From NCBI GenBank assembly GCA_030066975.1, contig JASJAO010000003.1:152110-216109 (forward strand): 64,000 nucleotides of DNA, read 5' to 3'. Positions within the stretch are counted from its first letter, which is position 1, and each line of letters starts with the position of its first letter. Shown here piece after piece: positions 50,830 through 59,686 of the stretch. Below the pieces are notes generated by a model. The model saw nothing but the letters and a program-made list of their open reading frames with translations, was not told the DNA's origin and searched no databases. This stretch comes from Henriciella sp. (lineage in GTDB: Bacteria > Pseudomonadota > Alphaproteobacteria > Caulobacterales > Hyphomonadaceae). A program made the translations under genes and the position numbers.

Positions 50830-51141
50830 GTTTGTGCTCCTTCCGACTCACACACCGCGAAATGCGGCCTAGACAAGGTAAGGTTCGAAATCGCTGAAAC
50901 CCGTGTGAATAAGAGGCAAGGCTGGTGACGGCAACGTAACGACTCTCTCGTCATACTTTGCCAGGCGCTGTATCCGAAACAGGTCACACCAATGTGAGAT
51001 AGTCGTCACTCACGTCGACATGACAAACACTTAAAATCTGACCAAACCTTGGTTCGGGAAGATTGACCGCAACGTCATTAATTCCTTCACTAATCGGCCC
51101 CATATCTTGCAAGACTATCTTGGTTTAGAAGGACGGCTGAA
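50830..51141. promoter_or_regulatory. divergent intergenic region, EF-hand gene / patatin gene
   Basis: A 312-bp non-coding gap between divergent genes. It is AT-rich toward the patatin side (around 51025-51090), where a promoter is likely, and contains TTGACC near 51062. I see no open frame, hairpin terminator or repeat. The assignment as promoter region rests on gene orientation only. Confidence 0.4.
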
Positions 51142-52941
51142 ATGGCGATTTTTGGAGGCATGACGTTGGACGTGGTCCCTGCGCTCGCCTCGATTGCGTT
51201 TCTGTCTGATGTTCCGAAACGCGCCTTGAAGGCTGCTGGCAAAGAGGCGAGGTGGTTCTCTCTGCCCGCCGGTTGGCCGCTGTTTAAAGCGGGTGAAGTG
51301 TCCAATTCAATCTACTTTGTGCTCAGCGGGTCGCTCGGCGCATTCAAAGCCATGCGCGACGGACGCAGCGAGTTTCTGGGGCATATTCGCGCTGGCGAAC
51401 CGGTCGGTGAAATGGCCTTGTTCCAGGGGGCCGTCGACGAAGACGGTGATGGCGAGGCCGACAACGTCCCGCATACGTCCTCCGTTTATGCCTTGCGGGA
51501 CAGCGAAATTCTGCAAATCTCTCGACAGGGTTTCAATCTGCTGACGAAGGCGGAACCGGAAATACTCTCCGCGATGATCCGTCTGATCATGTCGCGTTTG
51601 AGAGAAGGGGCACAGCGCAACAGACGGACGGCCCCGCGGGTCTTCACATTGGTCGCAACATCCCCAACCATCGATATGGAACTGCGCGGACGCAGTCTCG
51701 CGGCATCGCTGGCAAAAATCGGTATCAAGGCGAAAGTTGTCGAAGAAAGCGAGGGCGACGAAAAACCCTCCGCATTCTTCGACGCACTGGAAGCGGCTTA
51801 TGACGTCGTCATTCTCCTGTCCACAATGGGCGACAATACGTGGTTTCGACTGTCCATGCGCCAGGCCGACAGGATCTGGGTGGTCGCCAGAGCGGATGCA
51901 CGCCCCTCGTTCCCGCTATTTCCTGAGGACAGCTCTCCAGCTCAATCGCTGAAACTCGTCGATGTGCTGCTGATCCACTACAGCAAAAGCCGCGAAGCCT
52001 CGCGTCCCTCCGACTGGCTGCGAGCGGCAGGCGCCGCGCGTGTGTTCCATTGGACAGAAGCAGCCGGCGAATCCTGCGATCGTTTGGCGAGAACCATGGC
52101 GGGCCGGTCGGTCGGGGTCGTTTTTTCAGGCGGCGGCGCGCGCGCTTACGCGCATATCGGTGTCGTTAAGGCGATGCGCGAACTCGGCATTCCGATTGAC
52201 TTCGCCGGCGGATCGTCAATGGGGGCGGTCGTTGCTGGATGCGTTGCCATGGGCTGGGATGAACAAGAAATTGATCATCGGATCCGCAAAGCCTTCGTTG
52301 ACTCCAATCCGCTTGGTGACTGGAATATCCCTGTCGTTGGCATGGTCAGGGGCCGACGCGTCAATGCGAGGCTGAGAGAGCACTTCGGAGAGGCTGAGAT
52401 TGGCGATCTCGATATGCCGTTCTTTGCCGTCTCAACCAATCTTACAGACGGCGCGTTCAGGATTCACCGGCACGGGCTGTTGAGACGAGCGCTAAGAGCG
52501 TCGATTTCGCTTCCCGGCATTTTACCCCCGGTGATCGACAATGGCGAAGTGCTGGTGGATGGCGCAGTACTAAACAATTTTCCAAGCGACGTGATGCGGG
52601 AGTTCCAACGCGGCTACGTTGTCGGTTGCGACGTCGCTCGCGCCCCAGAAGGTCTATCAGCGGATGATTTCATTGATCCGCCAGGATTTCTCGGCTGGAT
52701 CGTGCGAAATGGTCTATCAAGTGCGCCGCCGATTGCCGGCCTCTTAATGCGATCCGCGACGGTCAGCGTGAACCCCAATGCCGGACGGGAGCTTGTTGAT
52801 GTTCTGGTTCTGCCGGAGCTCAAGGATATCGAACTTAGAGACTGGAAGGCGTATGATGCCTGTGTCGAGGCTGGCTACGTGGCAGCTTTGGCCGCCCTCA
52901 AGCGGTCAGGTCTTCGGGAAAAATGCTGTGGCAGCACCTAA
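51142..52941 (+). CDS. cyclic nucleotide-binding/patatin-like phospholipase fusion (NTE family)
   Basis: A 599-residue protein. Residues ~20-150 form a cyclic nucleotide-binding-type domain (LFKAGEVSNSIYFVLSGSLG, then LGHIRAGEPVGEMALFQGA). Residues ~170-320 form a Rossmann-like linker. Residues ~325-580 are a patatin phospholipase with oxyanion motif SGGGARAYAHIG, nucleophile serine in GGSSMG and catalytic aspartate in VDGAVLNN. This is the neuropathy-target-esterase layout, likely a membrane lysophospholipase regulated by a ligand. The stop overlaps the convergent lysozyme stop by 4 bp. Confidence 0.92.
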   Translation: MAIFGGMTLDVVPALASIAFLSDVPKRALKAAGKEARWFSLPAGWPLFKAGEVSNSIYFVLSGSLGAFKAMRDGRSEFLGHIRAGEPVGEMALFQGAVDEDGDGEADNVPHTSSVYALRDSEILQISRQGFNLLTKAEPEILSAMIRLIMSRLREGAQRNRRTAPRVFTLVATSPTIDMELRGRSLAASLAKIGIKAKVVEESEGDEKPSAFFDALEAAYDVVILLSTMGDNTWFRLSMRQADRIWVVARADARPSFPLFPEDSSPAQSLKLVDVLLIHYSKSREASRPSDWLRAAGAARVFHWTEAAGESCDRLARTMAGRSVGVVFSGGGARAYAHIGVVKAMRELGIPIDFAGGSSMGAVVAGCVAMGWDEQEIDHRIRKAFVDSNPLGDWNIPVVGMVRGRRVNARLREHFGEAEIGDLDMPFFAVSTNLTDGAFRIHRHGLLRRALRASISLPGILPPVIDNGEVLVDGAVLNNFPSDVMREFQRGYVVGCDVARAPEGLSADDFIDPPGFLGWIVRNGLSSAPPIAGLLMRSATVSVNPNAGRELVDVLVLPELKDIELRDWKAYDACVEAGYVAALAALKRSGLREKCCGST

Positions 52942-54128
52942 TCTCGACCGAACAGAACTTTCACGAAATGATAGGCCATGACGGTAAACAATAGCCCGCC
53001 GAGCAGAATCAATAGCGGCGGCAAATACATTGCCATTTCACTCTTCAGCGTTTCTTCAGACACAAAAAATCCAAAGAGTTCTGCGGCGCCATAACCGGCC
53101 AACGCCGCACCGATCAGCGATAATATGCCAAACGGCGTCGCACGAAACCGGCGATGGCTCTGTTCCCGCGCCTCAAATGCCTCATGCTCTTTCACGGCTC
53201 GCTGAATATCAGCTTCCGTCACCCGCACCTGTTCCAGATCATCGATTTGAACAGACGACGTGCGCGCGTCTACAGGCCAGCTTGGAGCATCATCTTCGAA
53301 ATGGGGGGGCGGAGGCAAGTCGTCTTGCTGGGGCCAAACTGACTTTCGAACACTGCTCTCGTCCAGACCGCCCGCCAGCTCGGACACAGCTGCCGTAATC
53401 TCCTCAGGACTTGCCCCATCCGTTGTGGAGGTAGACGGCAGCGGCGCTGGCTCGCTCGCCTCATCTCCGAGGATGCGGACCATTTGCCGACGGATTGATT
53501 CTGCAGCCTGCTCAGTTGCCGTCGCAGCCGGTTCTGCTTGAACCTTGCGCGGTGCAACAGTTGCAACAGACCCGCGGTCACGTTTCGCCTCTTCGCGACG
53601 CGCCGGGGCAGGCAAAACACTTTTGTCAGGAAGCGGCCTGAACAGCAATGACGGCGCGCTCGGCATAGTCCCCGGCGCCTTGAGAAACAGCGCCTTCTCG
53701 GCGGCCCGGCGCCGGACCAAAGCATCCACAATCTGAATTCGCCCGCCAATGCGCGCACGCCGCCAGCGATCCATCGCCGCTGCAGCCGACAGGCGATTTC
53801 CGGCGTTCAGCAGCGTGACCACATCGCAGCGCAGAAACGCCCGCGCACCGATATTGAACGCAAACGAAACCAGGGCATCAAATTCGTTTTGATTCAGTGG
53901 GGCAAGCACCGTGTCCGCAACCAGTCTCTCAATCGGGGGCAAGTCGTATTCCCGAAGGATCGCTTCAGCTTCGGTCTGACTGACCCGCACACCTTCGCGA
54001 TTTGAGCGCACATGCCCATATCCGATGATCCATCGACCATCAGGCAGTTCATGATAACTCGGCCGGAAGCCTTCGAACGCTTTGATCACGTCCAGGCCAG
54101 CCTGAGATGTACGCATATTTGATGCCAT
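52938..54128 (-). CDS. GH24 lysozyme with C-terminal membrane anchors
   Basis: A 396-residue protein. The N-terminal 150 residues are a phage-type (T4-like) lysozyme: GLDVIKAFEGFRPSYHE with the catalytic Glu, GRWIIGYGHV, NQNEFDALVSFAFNIG and MDRWRRA. A long proline/alanine/glutamate-rich linker follows (about 165-320). Two membrane segments end the protein (about 340-362 and 368-390). No N-terminal signal peptide is seen, so the enzyme domain would sit on the same side as the C-terminal anchor's N face. ATG 54128 is chosen from family alignment; 54167 is also open. It lies 5 kb from the GTA terminase. Confidence 0.85.
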   Translation of the reverse strand: MASNMRTSQAGLDVIKAFEGFRPSYHELPDGRWIIGYGHVRSNREGVRVSQTEAEAILREYDLPPIERLVADTVLAPLNQNEFDALVSFAFNIGARAFLRCDVVTLLNAGNRLSAAAAMDRWRRARIGGRIQIVDALVRRRAAEKALFLKAPGTMPSAPSLLFRPLPDKSVLPAPARREEAKRDRGSVATVAPRKVQAEPAATATEQAAESIRRQMVRILGDEASEPAPLPSTSTTDGASPEEITAAVSELAGGLDESSVRKSVWPQQDDLPPPPHFEDDAPSWPVDARTSSVQIDDLEQVRVTEADIQRAVKEHEAFEAREQSHRRFRATPFGILSLIGAALAGYGAAELFGFFVSEETLKSEMAMYLPPLLILLGGLLFTVMAYHFVKVLFGRD

Positions 54129-54203
54129 CACCTGCTCCGGTTTGGGACAATGGCTTTGCCCACCCAAGCTCCAACTGCAAGCTCCGCGCCGTCAGAACGG
54201 CTG

Positions 54204-55580
54204 TCAGAGCAGCACAAGCGTGGCGAGACCGAGAAAGCTAAAGAATGCCATTGTGTCCGTCAAAGTCAGGACAAAGACTGAGGACGCGACAGCAGGATCA
54301 GCCCCTATGCGCTTCAACATCAGAGGCACCAAAATTCCAGAGAAACCCGCCCAGATAAAACTCGCCAGCATAGCAACAGAAATAACCAGGGCGAGTTGCA
54401 CGTCGCGAAACCAGATAAGCGATACTAGGCCAACACCCGCCGCGAATATGAAACCATTCACGACACCTGTCAGCGTTTCCCGAATGACAGCGCGACGTCC
54501 AGCACTACCTTCCATCTCACGTTCCGCAATCGCGCGCACAGCAACCGCAAGCCCTTGACTTCCGGCATTCCCCGCCAGCGCTGCCACCACCGGCATTAAA
54601 ATCGCGAGCTGAACGAGACGATCCAACGTGCCTTCGAACATCGCTATGATCCCAGACGCGATAAAAGCGGTGACCAGATTGATCGCCAACCAGGGAGCCC
54701 GCGCTTTGACGGACTCCCAAACGGTATCTGAACCATCGGCTGAAGATACATTCGACAGCGCAAGCAAGTCTTCTGTGTTCTCCTCCTGAATCACGTGCAC
54801 CATGTCGTCGACAGTGATCATGCCGATCAAACGCCCTGCTCCGTCTTTTACAGGCGCTGACGCGAGCGAGTATTTCTGGAACTGATAAGCAATTTCTTCC
54901 TGATCCGTCTCGACCGAGATGTCTGAGTGAAAGGCTTCCATCATATCTGCCAGTTTGGTGTCGCGTGCAGCGCGAAGCAGCTGCGACAGCAAAACGTAGC
55001 CGAGCGGTCGATTCGATGGGTCTACAACATAGATTTCGTAGAAATCGGTCGGCAGTTCGTCCGCATGCTCCCTGGCATGGTCAATCGTCTGACCCACAGT
55101 CCAGAATTCCGGCGCGGCCAGAAACTCCCTCTGCATCAACCGGCCAGCCGAATCCTCCTCAAAATCGAGATTGGCTTCGAGAACAGCCCGATCTTCAGGC
55201 TCTAGCTCATCCAGAACGCGCTCAAGCCGATCTTCGTCGAGATCTTCGAGCACCGCGGTCGCATCATCGGAATCAAGTTCGTCAATCGCTTCGGCCACTG
55301 CTTCATCGGAAAGAACTTCAACCGCATCCTCGCGATATTCGTCTCGAAGCTCGATCAGAATTTCCGTCGGTAGTTCGCCGCCCAGCAGCTCAACGGTTGC
55401 TTCGAACGCGTCACTCGGCAACTGCTCCAGCAGGTCAGATGCGTCAGCCGGGTGCATGCTTTCGAGTGTCGACTTCACCCATGCCTGATCGCCCGCGAGA
55501 ACAGCCTGCTGCAAATCCTGCAACAGCTGTTCCGGCACCTGATCCCGCTTGGCGGGTGACGGATCGGGCGTCTGGCTCAT
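54204..55580 (-). CDS. mgtE: magnesium transporter MgtE
   Basis: A 458-residue Mg2+ channel/transporter. The N-terminal helical domain (about residues 20-135) is very acidic (DELDSDDATAVLEDLDEDR), as expected for its magnesium-sensing surface. Two CBS domains follow (about 140-260), and the C-terminal part has five membrane helices with the pore motif PVVAALAGNAGSQGLAV. It is 75 bp upstream of the lysozyme gene on the same strand. Confidence 0.94.
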   Translation of the reverse strand: MSQTPDPSPAKRDQVPEQLLQDLQQAVLAGDQAWVKSTLESMHPADASDLLEQLPSDAFEATVELLGGELPTEILIELRDEYREDAVEVLSDEAVAEAIDELDSDDATAVLEDLDEDRLERVLDELEPEDRAVLEANLDFEEDSAGRLMQREFLAAPEFWTVGQTIDHAREHADELPTDFYEIYVVDPSNRPLGYVLLSQLLRAARDTKLADMMEAFHSDISVETDQEEIAYQFQKYSLASAPVKDGAGRLIGMITVDDMVHVIQEENTEDLLALSNVSSADGSDTVWESVKARAPWLAINLVTAFIASGIIAMFEGTLDRLVQLAILMPVVAALAGNAGSQGLAVAVRAIAEREMEGSAGRRAVIRETLTGVVNGFIFAAGVGLVSLIWFRDVQLALVISVAMLASFIWAGFSGILVPLMLKRIGADPAVASSVFVLTLTDTMAFFSFLGLATLVLL

Positions 55581-55751
55581 GCGGTGTCTTTAAACGGCTC
55601 GTTCGACCATTCAATGGCTAATTCGACACCGCAAATTGAAACCAGGCATCGCGTCCAGAGGGGGCCTCATGGCCGACACATCAAAAGAAGCACTTGCACA
55701 TCGTATGACCTCAGGCTTAGCTCAAGGAAAACAACGGGAGGAGGCAGAGTT

Positions 55752-57437
55752 TTGGCCACAGAACATGATCATGATGTTCTAGTCATAGGGTCGGGCGCTG
55801 GCGGCGGCATGGCTGCGTATGTGCTCGCGCAAGCGGGCATCAAAGTACACATGCTGGAAGCTGGCCGAGACTACGACCCGGTCGCCGAGACCGCGATGTT
55901 CGATGAGAACAGGGACGCCCCATTGCTCGGAGCCCCCACGCCGGACAAGGAATTCGGATACTATAATGCGACCATCGATGGCGGGTGGGATATCGACGGT
56001 GAGCCCTACACCACTGGTGAAACCACCACCTTTCAGTGGTGGCGCACGCGCATGCTTGGGGGCCGAACCAATCACTGGGCAAGAAACTCGTTCCGAATGG
56101 GTGAATACGATTTCAAGCCGCAAAGCCGGGACGGTCTCGGATATGATTGGCCAATGTCCTACGAAGACCTTGCGCCATGGTATGATCGCACGGAAGCGCT
56201 GATCGGCGTCTACGGCGTGAATTCTGGTCTGGCGAACCATCCAGACAGCGGCGCGGGTGTGCTGCAACCTCCACCGAAAGCGCGTGTACCGGAACTGTTT
56301 GCAGCCGCTGCGGCCGCCGATATCGGCATCCCCTGTGTCCCGGCCCGGCGGGCAATTTTAACGCGCGACAAGGGCGACGGCCGTTCACCTTGCTTCTGGG
56401 CAACCGACTGCGGGCGCGGCTGCAATATTGGCGCAGCGTTTCAAACAACAACCTCACTTCTCCCCTGGGCGCGCTCGACAGGTAACCTCACGGTCACGAC
56501 TGACGCGATGGTGTACGAAATCACGACTGGAGATGACGGAAACGCAAATGGGGTGCGTTATATTGATAAGCGGTCAGGTGAGCATAAGTTTGTCGGCGCG
56601 CGGGTCGTCGTATTGGCGGCAAGCGCTGGCGAAAGCGCGCGCATTCTCTTGAACTCCAATGCGAAGGACTCCGGCGGACTGGCAAATGCTTCAGGTCAGG
56701 TTGGTCGCAACCTCATGGACACAGTTGGCTCCGGGATCACCGGCCAAATTCCCGCGCTCGAAAACCGTCCGCGCTACAATGAAGACGGCGCCATGGGCAT
56801 GCATGTCTACATTCCATTCTGGCTCTATGAAGAACAAGCCGCAGGTCAGCTGGATTTCCCGCGCAGCTACCATTTTGAAGTCTACTCTCAGTTTAATCCG
56901 CCAGGCTTGGGGACTGCCGCTGGACTTGATGGCTATGGCCATGGTCTGCGTGAAGACGCGCGTCGGTATTATGGCAGTTTCATTCATTTCGCCCAGCGTG
57001 GAGAGATGATCCCAAATCCAAATTGCTATGCTGAGATCGACACCGAAACCAAAGACAAATTTGGTATCCCGGTGCTCAAATTTCACTACAAACACTCTGA
57101 CCACGAATTCGCCCAGGTCGCGCACGCCCAACAGGCCACGATTGAATTGATTGAACGCATGGGCGGCACAGTCACAGAATCAGTCAAAGCCCCGCAGAAC
57201 GCCATCGCCGCAGGTGGCGTCATTATTCACGAAACCGGGACCGCACGGATGGGCAAAAGTGCGGCGGACTCAGTGACAAACAGTTACGGGCAATGCTGGG
57301 ATGTGCCGAACTTGTTCATACTCGATGGTGCGATTTTCTCCTCGAAAGCCCACAAGAACCCTACCCTCACCATTCTGGCGCTCGCCATGCGCGGCGCCGA
57401 CCATCTCGCAAATGAGATGAAACGGGGATCGCTATGA
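55752..57437 (+). CDS. GMC family oxidoreductase, sugar 3-dehydrogenase-like catalytic subunit
   Basis: A 561-residue flavoprotein with the FAD-binding motif VLVIGSGAGGGMAAYVLA (residues 9-26), GRTNHWARNSFRM, and the C-terminal active-site histidine region IIHETGTARMG with AHKNPTLTI. I chose TTG at 55752 because GGGAGGAGG lies 7 nt upstream and the flavin motif follows at once; the open frame extends to 55584 without similarity. It overlaps the next gene by ATGA. With its neighbours it resembles the lac-type 3-dehydrogenase of Caulobacter that oxidises disaccharides. Confidence 0.88.
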   Translation: MATEHDHDVLVIGSGAGGGMAAYVLAQAGIKVHMLEAGRDYDPVAETAMFDENRDAPLLGAPTPDKEFGYYNATIDGGWDIDGEPYTTGETTTFQWWRTRMLGGRTNHWARNSFRMGEYDFKPQSRDGLGYDWPMSYEDLAPWYDRTEALIGVYGVNSGLANHPDSGAGVLQPPPKARVPELFAAAAAADIGIPCVPARRAILTRDKGDGRSPCFWATDCGRGCNIGAAFQTTTSLLPWARSTGNLTVTTDAMVYEITTGDDGNANGVRYIDKRSGEHKFVGARVVVLAASAGESARILLNSNAKDSGGLANASGQVGRNLMDTVGSGITGQIPALENRPRYNEDGAMGMHVYIPFWLYEEQAAGQLDFPRSYHFEVYSQFNPPGLGTAAGLDGYGHGLREDARRYYGSFIHFAQRGEMIPNPNCYAEIDTETKDKFGIPVLKFHYKHSDHEFAQVAHAQQATIELIERMGGTVTESVKAPQNAIAAGGVIIHETGTARMGKSAADSVTNSYGQCWDVPNLFILDGAIFSSKAHKNPTLTILALAMRGADHLANEMKRGSL

Positions 57438-58138
57438 CCCAGTCCTATGTCTCAAAAATCGATCGCCGCACGACATTGAAATGGTTGACCGCAGGATTAT
57501 CCGCACCCGGTTTAATATCCGCGTGCAGTCCGTCCCAACCTGCTGATGCGCCTACTCCGGTGCTTGGTGACCCCAAACCGATCACGGGAATCCCATACGG
57601 CAGTGACCCTGACCTTCTGGAAGCGTTGGTCACTTGGGAGCGCACCATGACGTCTCAGCAAATCCAGCTTGTCGCCGCACTTGGTGACGCTCTCTTGCCT
57701 CAAACCGACGACCTGCCAGCCGCCAGTACAGTCGGTGTTCCCGACTTCATCGATGAATGGATCTCGTCACCTTACGAACAGACTCAATCGGATCGCCAGG
57801 CCTTTTTCGCCCTGTTCGAATGGCTTGAACGAGAAACGCTTTCAGACGCCGGAACGTCTTTCGCGGCGGCGTCAATCGATCAACAAAGCGCGCTTCTTGA
57901 TCGCTTTGCCTGGAAAGATCGGATCGAGCCGGGATTGGAGCAACAGGCGGACGCCTTTGATCAGTTCCGTAATCTCGCTGTTTCAGCCTATTTTGCCTCG
58001 GAACAAGGGTCCTATTGGCTGGGCTATCGCGGCAACCGCCCGTCCGCAGGTGACTATGCCGGACCGACCGACGAAGCCCTCAGCCATTTGAACGACGCCT
58101 TACAAACACTAGGCCTGCAAATGCCGCAGGGCCTTTGA
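57434..58138 (+). CDS. gluconate 2-dehydrogenase subunit 3 family protein
   Basis: A 234-residue small subunit with a Tat-type signal (DRRTTLKWLTAGLSAPG) and an ISAC segment near residue 31 that could be a lipobox. It contains TMTSQQIQLVAALGDALLPQ, then VGVPDFIDEWIS, and the C-terminal SEQGSYWLGYRGNRPSAGDY pattern of the family. It helps export and mature the GMC subunit encoded just upstream (ATGA overlap). The complex would act in the periplasm, but no cytochrome c subunit is visible in the window. Confidence 0.9.
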   Translation: MTQSYVSKIDRRTTLKWLTAGLSAPGLISACSPSQPADAPTPVLGDPKPITGIPYGSDPDLLEALVTWERTMTSQQIQLVAALGDALLPQTDDLPAASTVGVPDFIDEWISSPYEQTQSDRQAFFALFEWLERETLSDAGTSFAAASIDQQSALLDRFAWKDRIEPGLEQQADAFDQFRNLAVSAYFASEQGSYWLGYRGNRPSAGDYAGPTDEALSHLNDALQTLGLQMPQGL

Positions 58139-58153
58139 TCAATGGAGATCACA

Positions 58154-58855
58154 ATGCATCCTGCCCGTCTTGCGCTTACGGCTTTTGGGCTTGTCAGCCT
58201 CACAGCTTGTACCACAGCCTTTGAAACCGCCGATGCTCAGGCAGAAATCGTTCTGTTCGATGGTGAAACCCTCAACGGTTGGAAGCCGACTGAAGAAAAC
58301 CCCGAAAGCTTCAAAGTCAAAGATGGCGCGATCGTCACGGACGGTCCTCGTGCCCACCTTTTCTATGACGGTGAAGGTGCTGAGGCGTTCGCGGATTTCG
58401 AACTGTCATTGAAAGTCAAAACCACGCCTGGTTCAAACTCAGGTGTCTTTGTTCATTCGAAGTATCAGACCGAAGGCTGGCCGAGCCATGGTGTCGAGGC
58501 CCAGGTCAATGCCACCCAAGGCGACTTCAGAAAGACCGGCAGTGTCTACGCCATCGCAGATATCCGGGTCTATGAGTCAGACGTGATCGCCCCGACACTC
58601 GGGTTTGATAGCAACGCCTATACAACGCGCAGCGCGCCGCCTCATGTAGACAATGAGTGGTTCGACTACCTCATTCGGGTTGAAGATGGCACCATCAGCA
58701 CAAGCGTGAACGGCGAACTGTTGGTCAAGTGGACCCAGCCCGAAGGCTGGCCTGACACGGAGCGCCGCCTCGGCTCCGGAACAATCGCCCTCCAAGCTCA
58801 CGATCCTGACAGCATCGTCTACTACAAAGACATCATCCTGAGGCCTATCGACTAG
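58154..58855 (+). CDS. DUF1080 3-keto-glycoside hydrolase-like lipoprotein
   Basis: A 233-residue protein with a lipoprotein signal (VSLTAC) and a DUF1080 beta-jellyroll domain: LFDGETLNGWKPTEENPESF, then PGSNSGVFVHSKYQ, then GVEAQVNATQG, then SGTIALQAHDPDS. DUF1080 proteins include 3-keto-disaccharide hydrolases, which cleave sugars first oxidised by a GMC 3-dehydrogenase such as the one two genes upstream. ATG 58154 is preferred because GGAG lies 7 nt upstream; 58142 is an alternative. Confidence 0.88.
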   Translation: MHPARLALTAFGLVSLTACTTAFETADAQAEIVLFDGETLNGWKPTEENPESFKVKDGAIVTDGPRAHLFYDGEGAEAFADFELSLKVKTTPGSNSGVFVHSKYQTEGWPSHGVEAQVNATQGDFRKTGSVYAIADIRVYESDVIAPTLGFDSNAYTTRSAPPHVDNEWFDYLIRVEDGTISTSVNGELLVKWTQPEGWPDTERRLGSGTIALQAHDPDSIVYYKDIILRPID

Positions 58856-58890
58856 CCACCGCCGCTCGACCAATCAGATGATCCAGAAAA

Positions 58891-58904
58891 GCGACTGATG
58901 TCGC
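58891..58904 (+). terminator. possible weak terminator after the DUF1080 gene
   Basis: A 5-bp stem (GCGAC/GTCGC) with loop TGAT lies 35 bp past the stop, followed by ATTGATTTCCTATTTT, a broken T-run. It is short, so the call is tentative. It also marks the passage to accessory DNA. Confidence 0.35.
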
Positions 58905-58963
58905 ATTGATTTCCTATTTTCGATCCACTGGATCAAAAATTTTGCGCAGCAAACCGGAAATGA

Positions 58964-59245
58964 ATGGTGCGCCAGAAGGTACGGTGTTCGAACCTCAAGG
59001 CTGGAGGGAGTGTCGTTGAACGGAGCGGGGAAAGCAAGAATTTTGATCCCTGCCCTGCCGAGTTATCCACAGGCTCGGAGCACATTGATTTCGATACCAT
59101 TTTCCAGGAGTTGCAGGATTGGGAAGCTCAGCTGCGTGATGTGGACTTTGAGGGTCTAGATGACTGGCCTGATGACGATGACCCCGGCGATGGCGAGATA
59201 GGCGTGACTGTGGACCTTCCGTATGGAAGGCCCAAACCATGCTAG
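58964..59245 (+). CDS. hypothetical acidic protein upstream of mobC
   Basis: A 93-residue frame that overlaps the mobC start by 7 bp. The first 30 residues look like ordinary non-coding translation. From HIDFDTIFQELQDWEAQLRD onward it is strongly acidic and helical (DDWPDDDDPGDGE), so the true start may be downstream. I do not recognise a family. It probably belongs to the mobilisation operon. Confidence 0.45.
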   Translation: MVRQKVRCSNLKAGGSVVERSGESKNFDPCPAELSTGSEHIDFDTIFQELQDWEAQLRDVDFEGLDDWPDDDDPGDGEIGVTVDLPYGRPKPC

Positions 59246-59682
59246 AGGATCGCAAGACTGAATGCACAGAGGCTTTTGGAACTGTCTCAAAGCCTCTGCC
59301 TAAGCCTTCCAAGAAACATCCCTCGCCCGTGACGCTGCGCCTAACCCGCGAGGAACGCGCTCAGCTTGAACGGGATGCAGGAGATCGAACGCTGAGCAGC
59401 TATATACGCTTTCGTCTCTTTGGTGAGGACGTAAAGCCTTGGCCGCATCGTAGGCCGGGCAAAGCCCTGCACAAACCGCATCTGGATCATGTGATCTTGG
59501 CGCAGCTCTTAGGGGCTTTGGGGAAGTCCCGGTTGTCAAACAATCTCAATCAGATCGCCAAGGCCGCCAATATCGGTGCGTTGCCGGTCACAGATGAGCT
59601 GAGCGATGAGTTGCATGCAGCCTGCGCAGATATCAGGGATATGCGCCGCTTGCTCATTAAGGCTTTGAACAGAGCTGGATAA
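59239..59682 (+). CDS. MobC-like relaxosome accessory protein
   Basis: A 147-residue basic protein. The N-terminal half has a ribbon-helix-helix-like segment (PVTLRLTREERAQLERDAGD, then LSSYIRFRLFG). The C-terminal part has the MobC pattern SRLSNNLNQIAKAANIGALP, then ELHAACADIRDMRRLLIKAL. MobC binds the transfer origin and opens DNA for the relaxase, which is encoded 4 bp downstream. The origin of transfer is probably just upstream (58860-58990), but I could not pinpoint it. Confidence 0.85.
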   Translation: MLEDRKTECTEAFGTVSKPLPKPSKKHPSPVTLRLTREERAQLERDAGDRTLSSYIRFRLFGEDVKPWPHRRPGKALHKPHLDHVILAQLLGALGKSRLSNNLNQIAKAANIGALPVTDELSDELHAACADIRDMRRLLIKALNRAG

Positions 59683-59686
59683 GCCT

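Noticed and set aside
58985..59010. GTTCGAAC segment resembling a tRNA T-loop
   Set aside because: The flanking 5-bp stem does not pair and no acceptor or anticodon arms can be built, so it is neither a tRNA nor a clear attachment site.
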